Shown: positions 23,216 through 33,899, counted from the stretch's first letter. The stretch is 64,000 nucleotides of DNA from Ochotona curzoniae (GCF_017591425.1 NW_024464918.1:28052001-28116000); one strand, 5' to 3'. The notes: generated by a model not told the origin, from the sequence alone. Made by a program: numbers and translations.

Positions 23216-23705
23216 TGAGGGCGAAAGTGGCGCTGAGCAGCTGTGCTGTCCACCGGAACGGACGGTCAAGTGACAAGTCGATGAGACATGATGGCGTGTG
23301 CGGTACAAAGAGGACAGATGCGCGGGGTGGAGGAGGCCAGAGTGCTTGCTGGTTCATGCCGTAGAAAAGAGATTGTTTAAATAGTAAACCTTCTCGGAGT
23401 AAGTGGGGATTCATGTTCTGAAGAGGCTGTAGTCGCCCCTGTGTTGTCAGGTCGGTCGTGGTTCACGGGCGTGGGGAAGCTGTGCAGATCACCGAGTTCT
23501 TCACGTGGCCCGAAAGGCGAAGGAGGCCCTGCTGGAGCAGAAGCAAGTGCGTGTTGAGGGCCAGCGTTTGTCCCGGTTGTGAGGTGCGGCCGACGCGGAG
23601 GAGAGGAGCTGAGGGCGCTGTGCAGGAGAGCGCGAGGGCGCGGTTCATCACTTCCCTTCGCCTCGGGACTCAGTCCCTGACAAAGCCAGCCAGCCGCAGG
23701 TTCGT
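23216..23705. promoter_or_regulatory. CpG-rich island, possible promoter or GC-rich retrocopy
   Basis: By hand count there are about 36 CG dinucleotides in roughly 490 bp, and 24 of them fall in 23401-23700. That is close to the number expected from base composition, whereas CG is strongly depleted elsewhere in the window. The densest part (23580-23660) includes GTGCGGCCGACGCGGAG and AGCGCGAGGGCGCGG. Overlapping frames on both strands (132 codons minus, 85 codons plus) are typical of GC-rich DNA. A plus-strand frame near 23509-23577 reads ARKAKEALLEQKQVRVEGQ, with a helical charged composition. It could be the trace of a frameshifted coding sequence, but I do not recognise a family. Confidence 0.6.
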
Positions 23706-23778
23706 CAGGGAGTAACCTTGGACAGACAAAAGCTGAGCAAAGACAGGTGATGAAGCCGTGTGCCTTCAGCTGCAATCA

Positions 23779-23786
23779 TGACGTCA
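23779..23786. promoter_or_regulatory. Palindromic CRE motif TGACGTCA
   Basis: A perfect 8-bp cAMP-response element lies about 75 bp to the right of the CpG island. CREB/ATF factors bind this sequence, preferentially near CpG-rich promoters. A CACGTG E-box follows at 23885-23890. An isolated 8-mer can occur by chance, so the call rests on the neighbouring island. Confidence 0.4.
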
Positions 23787-24079
23787 GTTTAATGTGCACA
23801 TGTTGGTAATGAAGCGAGCACATAAACCTTGATCTGGGGAAGGAAATGACTGCTTTATAACTGCTTCGTAATTTGGGGGAGAGCACGTGACTGCGCAGGA
23901 GCGCTGAGAAGTTACAGCGTGTGGTGAGCTACTCGAAGAAATCTGTGACTCAAAGCAGCAGATTGTTATATAAGAAATTGGAAACTTTTTAAGAAAACAA
24001 AAATACACGATCTGTAATCTTGTTACAGTGATAAATATTGATAATGTTTTGGAACTAAGCTTTTTTGATTTTACTTTCT

Positions 24080-24411
24080 TCTTTTTTAAGATTTATTTTA
24101 TTTTTATTGCAAAGTCAGATATACGGAAAGGAGGAGAGACAGAGAGGAAGATCTTCCGTCCGATGATTCACTCCCCAAGCAGCCACAATTGCCAGAGCTG
24201 CGCTGATCTGAAAGCAGGAACCGGAAGCCTCCTCTGGGTCTCTTATAAAGCTGCAGGGTCCCAAGGCTCTGGGCTGTCCTCTGCTGCTTTCCCAGACCAC
24301 AAGCAGGGAGCTGGGTGGGAAGCAGGGCTGCCGGGATTAGAACCAGGGTCCATATGGGATCCTGTGCATGCAAGGCAAGGACTTTAGCCGCTAGGCTACT
24401 GCACTAGGCCC
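24080..24411 (-). mobile_element. Young full-length CSINE, minus strand, with target-site duplication
   Basis: It runs from the TTTTTTAAGATTTATTTTAT tail through GAGGAGAGACAGAGAGGAAG and the B-box complement GGATTAGAACC (24334-24344) to the head at CACTAGGCCC. The flanks are an exact direct repeat of TGATTTTACTTTCT at 24066-24079 and 24412-24425. Confidence 0.93.
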
Positions 24412-24429
24412 TGATTTTACTTTCTAAAT

Positions 24430-24940
24430 TTTTTCAGAATAGTTTCAGATTTAAGTTGAAAAGCATTATACCTTAAACAACATAAAAGTTTGATAAAATG
24501 AGATACCAGTCTTTCATTTTTTTTTGCCATTGATATGAAAGCAAAAATATACTAATTAGAAATATCTTTTTTGTACCTTAACCCAATTTAAAAAAACATG
24601 TCCTTAATATATAAAATCATAATAAAAATGCTCCTTATTCTAAGCTGCAGGATGGATCTTCCACACTCTGTTGGCTACCTAGAATATTTTTAAAGAACTC
24701 TTTTTCAACATGGAATTAAATATAGCTAATGGCTGTATTTTTAAAAATATATGACCTCTTTAATCCAATAATGAATTAGAATGAAATGTATAAAACTAAT
24801 GAGTGAATAGAGGTTAAAATGGTACATTGAGCACAAGCAGGAATCTGATACTAACTCATGGAAGAATCACTAGAAGTTATTGCACATATTTTTACTTTTA
24901 TAACTCTATGACTGTGTTAGAAACCAAGACAGGAGTACTT
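24430..24940. other. AT-rich sequence, no gene seen
   Basis: There is nothing I can support beyond AT-rich background. Confidence 0.4.
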
Positions 24941-24944
24941 GGTG

Positions 24945-25150
24945 ACTGGGGAAGGCCAGTGGAGTCGGAAACCCTTGTGGCCTGCCTGTCGTCAGACTCC
25001 AGGAGCCGCTGAAGCCGGCGCAGGAACAGCGCCTCGGGAGAATGGCGGAATGCAGGTGTGAGACCTGCTTGCTCACTGTGAGCGTCAGGGAGTGGAGGCA
25101 CCAGCACGGACAGAACAGCCCAACCCAGGGGCTGAGATCCAGCAGCGCAA
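24945..25150. other. Small CpG cluster, origin unknown
   Basis: About a dozen CG dinucleotides occur in 200 bp, including GAAGCCGGCGCAGG and CAGCGCCTCGGGAG, flanked by AT-rich DNA. There is no recognisable frame or repeat family. Confidence 0.4.
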
Positions 25151-25640
25151 GAAGAAAACAGTAACTGGAGTCAATATAAATTATGTTTTCGCATTTAAGA
25201 AATGATCGGTGGGAAGTCTTGAAGACACAGAGTGTGAATTTTGAAACAAAACAGAATGGAAAACAATGATGAGGATGAAAACTAGCAAACTGAAAAACAA
25301 CTCAATGAATCTCTTGGCATATGGCTGGAAATAGATAAAAAGGAAGTTAAAGAAATACTCTGAGCTTTAGGTTTGCTCATAGACAATGGCCAAAAAAAGG
25401 GAAAAAGCATCATTTTAAGATGAGGAATATACAAAATAGTCACAGGACAAAAAAATACAGACTGCACCACATCTGGATTTTATTACTGAGACCACAACTC
25501 AGTGAACAGAATGGATGAAAAATTGTCTTAAAACTCACTGATGAAATCTACAAATGAGTATGCACTTGAACAATAAAAAGGAAGGAAATGAGATTCAGTT
25601 TGTACCATTTGTCTTTTTGGTAAAAGGAGGTACAAGAAAA
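25150..25640. other. A-rich sequence of unknown origin
   Basis: The stretch is A-rich on the plus strand, like the sense strand of a LINE-1, but I could not match a specific segment. No gene is seen. Confidence 0.3.
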
Positions 25641-25645
25641 CAATG

Positions 25646-25905
25646 TGGGGATGGATATTGTGGCTTAGAATTATGCCTTCACCTCCCTTTCTGGTCAAGC
25701 CCTTGCTAATGCGTCTTTAAGCAGTAGTTGCTGCTATAAACACTTGAGTCCCCGCCACCAGTGTGAGATACCCAGCTGGAGTTTCTGGCTCCTGGCTTCA
25801 GCCTGGTCCTACCCCAGTTTCTGTGGACATTTGAGAAATGAGTCAACAGAGAGAACTCTCTCACACACACTCTCTCCCTCTATTTCTCTCTCTCTTTTAA
25901 ATACA
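25646..25905 (+). repeat. Old CSINE, plus strand
   Basis: GGGGATGGATATTGTGGCTTAG, CTCCTGGCTTCAGCCTGGTCC, GGACATTTGAGAAATGAGTC and CTCTCTCTCTCTTTTAAATAC follow CSINE order. It is strongly diverged. Confidence 0.6.
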
Positions 25906-25957
25906 TTTTCATGAAAAAAAAGAGAGTAAAGAATATAAAAAATCTGCAAACATATCT

Positions 25958-25961
25958 GGAA

Positions 25962-25994
<33 letters not shown>

Positions 25995-25996
25995 AA
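25958..25996. repeat. (GA)n microsatellite
   Basis: An almost pure GAGAGA run with single A interruptions lies just beyond the CSINE tail. Confidence 0.9.
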
Positions 25997-26059
25997 TATT
26001 GTCCAAAAACATGGTCACAGAAGTCACAGAACAAGGACAAAAGAAATGAACAACAATTC

Positions 26060-26144
26060 ATTTCTAAAAGGGGCCACACAATATCTCATTGTGATTTTGA
26101 CTTCCATTTGTTTGATGACCATCTTTCAAATTCTTGAGGCCATA
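26060..26144 (-). mobile_element. LINE-1 fragment, minus strand, left part
   Basis: ATATCTCATTGTGATTTTGAC, then TTTGATGACCATCTTTCAAAT, is the familiar antisense form of the LINE-1 ORF2 3' half. It continues at 26492 after the CSINE. Confidence 0.7.
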
Positions 26145-26157
26145 TATGTCTTCTTTT

Positions 26158-26478
26158 AAAAAAATTATTTATTTGTATCGGACAGGCAGATTTGTAGAGA
26201 GAAGGAAAGACAAAGAAAGTTCTTCAATTGGCTGGTTCACTCTTCAAGTGGCCGCAACAGCTGGAGCTGAGCCAATCTGAAGCCAGGAGCCAGGAGCTTC
26301 TTCCAGATCTCCCACACAGGTGCAGGGTCCCAAGGCTTTGGGCCGTCCTCGACTGTTTTCCCAGGGCACAGGCAGGGAGCTGGATGGGGAGTGGGGCTGT
26401 TGTAATTAGAATTGGTGCCCGTATGGGATCTTGGGCATGCTAGGTGGGGAGTTTGGCTGCTAGTCTACTGTCAAACCC
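26158..26478 (-). mobile_element. CSINE inserted into LINE-1, minus strand, with target-site duplication
   Basis: The element runs from AAAAAAATTATTTATTTGTAT through GACAAAGAAAGTTCTTC, GCTGAGCCAATCTGAAGCC and GAATTGGTGCCCGTATGGG to the head at GCTAGTCTACTG. It is flanked by an exact 13-bp duplication TATGTCTTCTTTT at 26145-26157 and 26479-26491. The duplicated site is itself LINE-1 sequence. Confidence 0.9.
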
Positions 26479-26491
26479 TATGTCTTCTTTT

Positions 26492-26560
26492 TAAGGTATG
26501 TCTTTCTGATTCTTTTGTCCTTCTACTTAATTCTTTCTCTTTTCTTTTCTTATTCAGACT
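26492..26560 (-). mobile_element. LINE-1 fragment, minus strand, right part
   Basis: It continues the antisense LINE-1 text directly after the SINE duplication (AAGGTATGTCTTTCTGATTC). The right boundary is uncertain. Confidence 0.5.
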
Positions 26561-26658
26561 TATATATACTCCCCTCTTAAGATGTGGATATAAATTTTAC
26601 CATGACTATATACACTAAAAAATATTTAAGCAAAAGAAAAAAAAGAAAATGATAGACT

Positions 26659-26982
26659 CGACCTAGCATGGTAGCCTACTGGTTAAATCCTTGCCTTACG
26701 TGTGCTGGGATCCCACATGTGTACTGGTTCTAATCCTCACTGCTCCACTCCTACCCAGCTCCCTGCTAGCAGCCTAGGAAAGCAGCAGAGATGGCCTGAG
26801 CCTTGGCACCCTGCACTTGCATGGGAGACCCTGAAGAAGCTCATGGCTCCTGTTCGGATCGGCTCAGCTGGCCGTTTTGATCACTTGGGTAGTGAACCAG
26901 TGCCCAGGTCTTTCCCTCTGTATCTTCTCCTTTGTGTAAATCTGCCTTTCCGATAAAAATAAGTAAATAAATCTTTAAAATA
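26659..26982 (+). mobile_element. CSINE, plus strand
   Basis: GACCTAGCATGGTAGCCTAC, GGGATCCCACATGTG, a GTTCTAATCC B-box and an ending in CTGCCTTTCCGATAAAAATAAG with AAATAAATCTTT define a nearly full-length element of moderate age. Confidence 0.88.
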
Positions 26983-26999
26983 AAAAGAATGCGTAAAAA

Positions 27000-28195
27000 A
27001 TGAAGCCATAGACTTAATGATTTTGTAAGAGCTAATGATTGTGTAGAACTACCACTCATTTTGCAAGCCTCATACTCAGCATATACTGTAGACTGTGATA
27101 CTGCATTGATCTTTTTTAAGTTTATTTTTCTTATGCCGTGCTATGTTGTTTTTGAAAATCAAATCAGATTTTATGGTATTAGAAATACATTTTCATGTAT
27201 TTGTTTTAAAGAAAATAACAGCATTTGTTTTTATCTTATTCCAAGAAGTAGGATTCCTACTTACTAAACCACATGGAGAAGCAAAGCAGTGAGCCGTGTA
27301 ATTGAGGGAACAGTAGATGTAGTTTGATGACTGACCTGCGTCCAGGCTTTGTCATGGGAATCGGTGAGGTTTACTTTCCGAGTCCTCAGAGTGTCTTGTG
27401 TCCTGGGTGATTGATTCAGGAGTTTGCGTCCTAAGCACAGCAGGATCTCTATGTCAAGGGCAGCGTGCGGGAGTGGACCAGCAGGAGGGTGTCTGGCAGA
27501 TGCCCAGGCTCAGGGAACAGGGGAAACACCAACGTTTGCACATATTGGACCTCCTTTGGGATTACTGGCTTTTGTGTGTTTTCCCAGAAGGTCCAGAGCC
27601 TCCCTCCATGAGTGCAGGAGAGTGACGTTCCCTGCCTGTGTCCTCTGTTCTCTCCCTGCTGTGTAACATAGGCAACGCCCTTAAGAAGGGTTTGCTGAAT
27701 TGATCCAATAAAGGCCTGATGGTTATGAAATAAGATTTTTGTTGACTATTAGAATGGTTAAAAAAAAATAATATTCCTGCCTGACTTCACAAGGATGTAT
27801 CATTCTCCCTCTGCATTACTTTTTATCAGTGCCCACCTGGGATTATGATAGTCAGGGTTAATCCTATTGAAGACCTTATGTTCTCTGCTGTGATAGCTGG
27901 GACATTCTGGCATGAACCTATTTTAAGCAGGAATAAATAGAGAAGGAGTTGAAGTTGATATCTCAACACCAGTAGGGAATACATGAATTTAATCTTTAAA
28001 ATAATGTCTTTATATATTGTTTACTAAACAAACATCTAAATATAGTTATCACTAGAAGAAATAATTCATTATTCAAGTATTGATTGTTTGGTTCATTCAC
28101 TCTTTCATTATTATCGGAGGCTCTGAACAGAGAATAGCAAATGTTTTGAACGTTTCCTGATCCTGAGGAAATGTTCTGCCAGTTACTTAAGTTTA
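27000..28195. other. Unique sequence, no gene seen
   Basis: A somewhat GC-richer patch (27300-27720) carries short overlapping frames and an AATAAAGG near 27707, but no splice pair that I trust. Confidence 0.35.
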
Positions 28196-28524
28196 TTTTA
28201 TTTAATTTTTAAAGAATCATTTATTTTTATTAGAAAGGCAGATTTACAGAGAAAAGGAGAGATATAGAGAAAGATCTTACCTTCACTGGTTCACCCTCCA
28301 AGTGAGCCTCAACTGCCTGACATCAGAGGCCAGGAGCTCTTCTGGGTCTCCCACACGGGTACAGGGTCCCAAGGCTTTGGGCTGTCCTCGACTGCTTTCC
28401 CAAGCTACAAGCAGGGAGCTGGATGGCAAGTGGAGCAGCTGTGACACGAACCAGCACCCATGTAGGATCCTGGCACTTTTGCAAGGCGAGGATTTAGCCA
28501 CTGATCAACACGCTGGGCCTGAAG
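28196..28524 (-). mobile_element. CSINE, minus strand, with target-site duplication
   Basis: It begins with an AT-rich tail, then GAAAGGCAGATTTACAGAG, GAGGCCAGGAGCTCTTCTGG, the GCAGGGAGCTGGATGG block and a head ending in CGCTGGGCC. The flanks TACTTAAGTTTA (28184-28195) and TATTTAAGTTTA (28525-28536) differ at one base. Confidence 0.88.
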
Positions 28525-28539
28525 TATTTAAGTTTAAAA

Positions 28540-30420
28540 TGCAGTGCTTTAGAAGTATGGATCAAATACACAAAAGCAGCTTAGTTGCCAATAGTTAATC
28601 AAGAACTTTAGTGGTTTACAGTTTTCTCTCTGGAGCAATGCAGCATTTTAGCTAGTTTTCATTTGAACCAACCAAATGATGTAGAATGATATAAGAATGG
28701 GTAAAATTTATGCACAGGTACAAGCCTTAGTAAATCAAACAGTTCAGAGTTTTGTTGTCATTGTGTTCCTGAATATTTATACACGCAAAATCCAATTTGT
28801 TTAGAAAATTGCCATCATGTAGACTAGAATAAATATGTTCTGAGCGCAAACTCATGTTTTTCTTTGGATTAATTCAATTTATGAAACCATATATCAAATC
28901 CAATACTTGTACAAGTATAATGCCATTTAAGGAGAATTACATGAAGATTTCAAAACATGTTTTTATTTTTTTTTTAAGAAAAGCATTTTAAGGAATCCTT
29001 AAGAAAAGAAACCAAAGTGTATAGGAATGGATACTTGCTAACAGTGCCTGCACAGACTATCTGAGTAGTCTGATACACTGACCAATAACAAATGAGGATG
29101 CCATTAGCAACCAGATGTCACAGTGTCAGATGGTACTGTGGAAGATTTTGCTTTTCAGCCAGATTTGGTGAGTAGGATCTAAATGTGAGGACCACGCATC
29201 AAGTATCTCACCTTCTCGAGACAAACGAGTACGAGTGAAGTCCCACAAGCCCCACCACACCCTGGCATCGCTGCAGGCACCTGCTCTGACCGCCCGTGTA
29301 AGGAAGGTGATGGATGCACCATCATTCCTTAGACTGGTGATGCTTGGGCAGAGAGGGGAGGATGCTACATCTTTCTGCCCCTTCCTACACTCTCTAAGGA
29401 CATCAGGTGCCGCCTTCCCCACGGAGTTCTGGCGTGAGACTGGCACTTATGTATCCGCCTGTGTGTATTGCTGAGCAGCTCTCCGCACTAAGGGAGAGAG
29501 AGAGAACACAGACTCGGGGAGAGAGAAGAGGAGGCTGCCAGGAGCAGCCTGCATGCCCACACTCAGGTAGAGGAAGGCAGTGTGTCATCTGTGTGGCCAC
29601 CACAGAAGGAAGCCATGAGCAAGGCGCTCGTTCTTTTGTGGACAGACCTCACAGCAGCTAAGGTTGTTATGAAAAAATGCATACCGCAAAAAGATAAATG
29701 ATGAAATCTGTATTCACTATGTCAATTTCATGTGGTAATTAAAAAAAACAGCTAGCATATTCAGTGATTGTTTTACAACTTTATCACACTTTGTGAAATA
29801 GCATAGTAATTTTTGAGGAGTTCTAAAATCCTTAGAGTTTAGAGGAAAAACACTTAAGTGACAATTTTGCTGTTATTAAAAGCAGTATATCATTACTGTC
29901 TTTAATTCTGTAAAGTCTGGGTTCTTTAGGAGGACAGTATTTTAAAAAGGGAAAAACTGTTGTATAGTTGCAGAGTCTCAGGACTGGGGGGGGGTCTCTG
30001 ACATCAGTTCTGCTTCATTCTAGGGGGCAAATGCCAAACCAGATTCATTGAGTGGAGGAGATTTTATATCTAATGCTAATGGCAAAAGCATGAAACACAC
30101 GGGATGTGCAGAGAATCTGGTGAACTGTGTAGCTGTTGGATTCCATCATGACAGAACGGCTAACATGATAGTGCATTCAGTCAAGTTCAGAACAGGCACA
30201 GTGTGGATAGTACTTTTCAGTTGCTCCTCGTTGACTATCTGCTGTAACTACCTGACCTACACGATTAAAATAACATCTGTAGTGCGATGGGTCTGTGTTC
30301 GTCCTCTTGCAAGGTTCCAGCTCTGCTCATCCTCTTGCATGGAGTAGATTTAGTACTGGTCCTTAGTTAATGCTCACTAAGTGATCTGTCCCACTCTGAA
30401 TGCTTACTGGAGCTCAAAGC
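28540..30420. other. Unique sequence, no gene seen
   Basis: A patch at 29220-29650 is less AT-rich and has overlapping frames on both strands but no supportable exon. A G-run lies near 29987-29995. Confidence 0.4.
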
Positions 30421-30424
30421 AGCA

Positions 30425-30545
30425 GATAGGTTAGCCTCCATCCTAAAGACAGGTCAGACACTGAAGAAAGCTAAGCAGCTTGCTAACCCACAAAGCTGAT
30501 GAGCGGTGGAACTAGAATCTGAGCCCAAGCTAGCAGGCTCTAAGT
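30425..30545 (-). repeat. MIR remnant, minus strand
   Basis: CACTGAAGAAAGCTAAGCAG, CTTGCTAACCCACAAAGCTG and GTGGAACTAGAATCTGAGCC follow the reverse complement of MIR in order. Confidence 0.6.
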
Positions 30546-30865
30546 CTATTTTCTTTACTCTCCAAGTTTCTGCCCATCTGATCGTGGTGGAGTTCTATTT
30601 TTACCTTCCTGTAAAACAGGATATAGCTTGCTTATATCAGGGCTTTTTGTTTTTAGCTTCTGATAATGCACTTGTTCAAAATTCATGTGGAAAATAACAC
30701 CTTAATCAGCATGAAGCACGCAGTGCCTAGAACAATTCATCTGCTTAGGCCATTAATGTCACTCGTCTGCTATGCCCTGTGCAGACTGGTGTCTGTGCGG
30801 GGCAGTGTCCTGCATAGCCAGTCTTGGAGCATCTCCTGTGGTTGAATCTACCCTAGCAGTGAGGC

Positions 30866-30975
30866 ATGGCATCACGTAGCAGTTAAGGTCAAAAACTGAA
30901 ATCACGTTTGACCGATCAACTTCTGGCTTTGCCACTTACCAGCTAGGAGATTTCAGGCATGTTAGTCACTGGCGT
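30866..30975 (+). repeat. MIR remnant, plus strand
   Basis: GGCATCACGTAGCAGTTAAG, CTTCTGGCTTTGCCACTTAC and CAGCTAGGAGATTTCAGGC correspond to the sense MIR core, including the diagnostic GCCACTTACNAGCT stretch. Confidence 0.7.
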
Positions 30976-30979
30976 TAGT

Positions 30980-32440
30980 AATAGTCTATCCTTGCCTTGT
31001 TGATGATTATTAAATTTATGAATCCCTTTATGTGGAATATCATGCGAGCCTTTACTATATATATGAACAAACAGATCTGTTTCAGATGCCTCAGTGGTGG
31101 GTAAGTGAGGTCTAGGCCTTGCATCGTCCAGAGAGTCGGTGTTCAGGTGTCCTCCCAGGGGCGTGGCTAGGGACCAGGGCCTCTGCAGCACTTTGGAAGT
31201 TCTACATTGCCTCTGTTAAGCTCAGTTGGAGCTGGCTTTGTTTTAGCATCAGTTTCACTGCACAGGCAATATCCAACAACTGGCCTGGGGGAAGGATTCC
31301 TTATTCTCAGTGACTACAGGTGGTCTTCAGAATTGAGAGGGCAAATTCTCCTGACCCGCTTCAGCCGGTATCATAAGCTGGCCCTGCCACAACTCACCAG
31401 CTTCTTATGTTTATAGGGCTTCATCCATGCAGACAGATCATCAACACAACAGCTGTGGTAGCCCAGTAAGTCTCTCCTGTCTACACCCATGCAAGTTTGT
31501 ACAACAAATTCCAGATTGAAGCAGGGCTTGTGATCCAAACTTCATAATTATAGAATGTGATTCCTTGCCATTTAACTACTGCAAACATTTGAAAACACTT
31601 AGTTTTACTGGATATCTTGTTCTTTAATGTAAATCAGGCATGATAATTCAAAAATGCCTATTTAGAGATTTTTTTATTTTACTCTACTACTGATGGTATA
31701 AGCTGTTGTTAGGTTGTAGCTACTGTTCTCTGTGGAATGTAGTAAGTATTGCAGTATTTCTCTGGAGTTCATAGAATTATGTTTGGTTTTTGGGAGGGGT
31801 AGCTGTATGTAAAGCATACTGTGATATGTTTTTGGGAAAGTATACGGAGGAAAAATTCATGCCAGCTGAACACTGGGAAAATAAGATGACTTAATTTTGA
31901 ATTTCTTATTTAAAAGCAGATATTAAACCAACCATAAAATATACCTCATACTGTATGTCATATGAGCCAATCTGAAGCCTCCATCTTAATTCATAGTTCA
32001 AGGTTGCCATTTTTATAATCACCGCAAGAATTTTTGAGGAAAGATTTCATTGTTTGTCAGCAGGGATTTAATGCCATCTTAAACTCCAGTGTCTTAGTCT
32101 ATTTTCTTTAAAATTATAGATGATTTGTGGAAGATTAAGATGCCCATATAAAGTAAACAAAAAGCTTGAGATTTGAGCTGCTTAGAAATGAATAACTCTA
32201 CAATACGCTCGTCACACTATAAATTTAATGTGAACCTGTCAGTGAAGGAGCTCTTACGACGCTGTCTAATGTCAAAGGGAGCGTTCACAACACTGGAACA
32301 TGGATGAAAATCAAGTGCACGAGCCTGGGAGAAACGTGACATAATGAACAGAGCACAAGAAAAGTAAATTTTTTTCTGTGTGTGAAGGTTAGTGAAAGTT
32401 GCTGACCTACGATGGCACAAGACGCTGTGGAGTGGAATAG
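30980..32440. other. Unique sequence upstream of the candidate exon
   Basis: No repeat family is recognised. The pyrimidine-rich stretch just before 32484 is described with the exon. Confidence 0.35.
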
Positions 32441-32483
32441 CTAAATCTGATCTCGTGTGCCCTTACTCCTTCCGTCATCATAG

Positions 32484-32601
32484 GTAAACACCCTAGCACC
32501 CAGGAGCCTCCTGGACCTGGGACGAGACACCAAGAACTATGCTATCAGTATGACAGGCAGTGTGGACTCCACAGTGATGCCATGGTCTCCTTTTCTAGAC
32601 C
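32484..32601 (+). CDS. Candidate internal coding exon, gene not identified
   Basis: The 118-nt segment is preceded by a polypyrimidine stretch (CCCTTACTCCTTCCGTCATC) ending in ATAG, with no other AG in the last 30 or so bases, and is followed by GTAAGTCTT, a near-perfect 5' splice site. Read from its first base it is open for 39 codons plus one base. That frame begins VNTLAPRSLLDLGRD and continues with KNYAISMTGSVDS; third positions are often G or C. A second frame, starting two bases later, is also open, so the phase is not fixed. It resembles no repeat in this window, and flanking DNA closes the frame on both sides, as expected for an exon in introns. I do not recognise the protein and no partner exon was found. 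It could be a false splice pair. Confidence 0.4.
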
Positions 32602-32609
32602 GTAAGTCT

Positions 32610-33753
32610 TCACATTAGTAATCCTGCCATTTTAGCTTCATTTTGGGAATGTCAGGGTCAGTTGGAGGAAAAGCTGTTAAATAGCATTCTAAGTGTGAAC
32701 GCTCTGCCTTTGTGCTAAACACATTCCCTGTTGGGAGCATCTGACTTGTGTCTTGGAGTGACTTCTGATTTTAGCAGTCCATTGGAGAGGGGAGTTGGAA
32801 AGTTGCCTTGTAATATTACCCATGTCCCCTGCATCCTATGTGAAACACCATAGTAATAAAGCTGGGTAGAGTTTGGATTAGGGGGAAAATAGTTTGTCTT
32901 CAAAATGAAAATATACACGCATAGCATTTTTGAATTGGTTAAAGAGATTTTAGATATTTGAGGGTAAGATCAAATGATTCATCAGTTTAGAATTGGCAAA
33001 GCACATGTGAATATTTTAACTAATATATTCATGATTTTAGAAAGATTTAGCATTGTCTTAGCTTTGAAGTGCATAATTAGCATGGGCCATGAATATTTAT
33101 TTCAAACAAGAAAAGATTTCAATGTCTCTTCAGGGTCAAATAATAGAAAAGTGTAAATTATCTGTGTCATCTACACTTTGCCAGCTAAATAAAGAAAACA
33201 GAATATAAATGAAAGTGTTTCATAATATTCAAACTAGTTTGTAACATCCTTATCTGGTTTTTATTTCTTCATGGAACAGATCTTTACAGGCAAGCTTCTT
33301 TGTGCAACAAAAAAGAATTTTTAAGATCCTTCATTTCTGTAGGGTTTGTTCTTCCATTTTGTTGAATAAAATGCTTCTTTTACTATTATGGTAAGAGGTC
33401 AGTAGAGAAAATAAAATAAAAAATCAAATCTGTAAAATTGTTAAAAGGAAACAAGAGTTTCTTTACTGAAAAATTCCTTCTGCTTTATCCAGCTCGCAAA
33501 ACAAGAAGAATCGGTACACACAGTCCCAAATGGCGATGGAGCCCTCACTTCTTTAACCTGCACATTTATTAACATGCTAATGAAGCCTGAAGTGTTTGAA
33601 GATCGTTTGTATAAAGTTATGACTTCCAGTGGGCTCTTCTGTTATTATAGAATGGGTGAATAAACCACCAGTAAATTTGAGTTTTCTCAAAGGCAACATT
33701 AAACATATTTGAAATAAAAACGCAGATTTTTTTCTGTTTAAAACAAATTTCTT
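32610..33753. other. AT-rich sequence, probably intron
   Basis: No repeat or further exon is evident downstream of the candidate donor site. Calling it intron depends on the exon call. Confidence 0.3.
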
Positions 33754-33820
33754 GGACCCGGTGCAGTAGCCTAGTGGCTGAAGTCCTTGCCTTTATGTGC
33801 TGGGATTCCATATGGGCGCC
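33754..33820 (+). repeat. CSINE head only, plus strand, 3' part missing
   Basis: GGACCCGGTGCAGTAGCCTAG and GGGATTCCATATGGGCGCC are the first 67 bases of a young CSINE. The sequence then switches abruptly to a purine-rich run before the B-box would be complete. Loss of the 3' part is unusual, because target-primed insertion normally starts at the 3' end. Confidence 0.85.
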
Positions 33821-33890
33821 AGGAGAGAGGGCAGGAAGGAGGAAAGAAATGGGGAAAGGTTGGAGAGAGAGGGAGGGTTGAAAAGAATAT
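33821..33890. repeat. Purine-rich tract
   Basis: AGGAGAGAGGGCAGGAAGGA and similar GA-rich sequence with almost no pyrimidines directly abuts the truncated CSINE head. Confidence 0.8.
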
Positions 33891-33899
33891 CACTTATTC

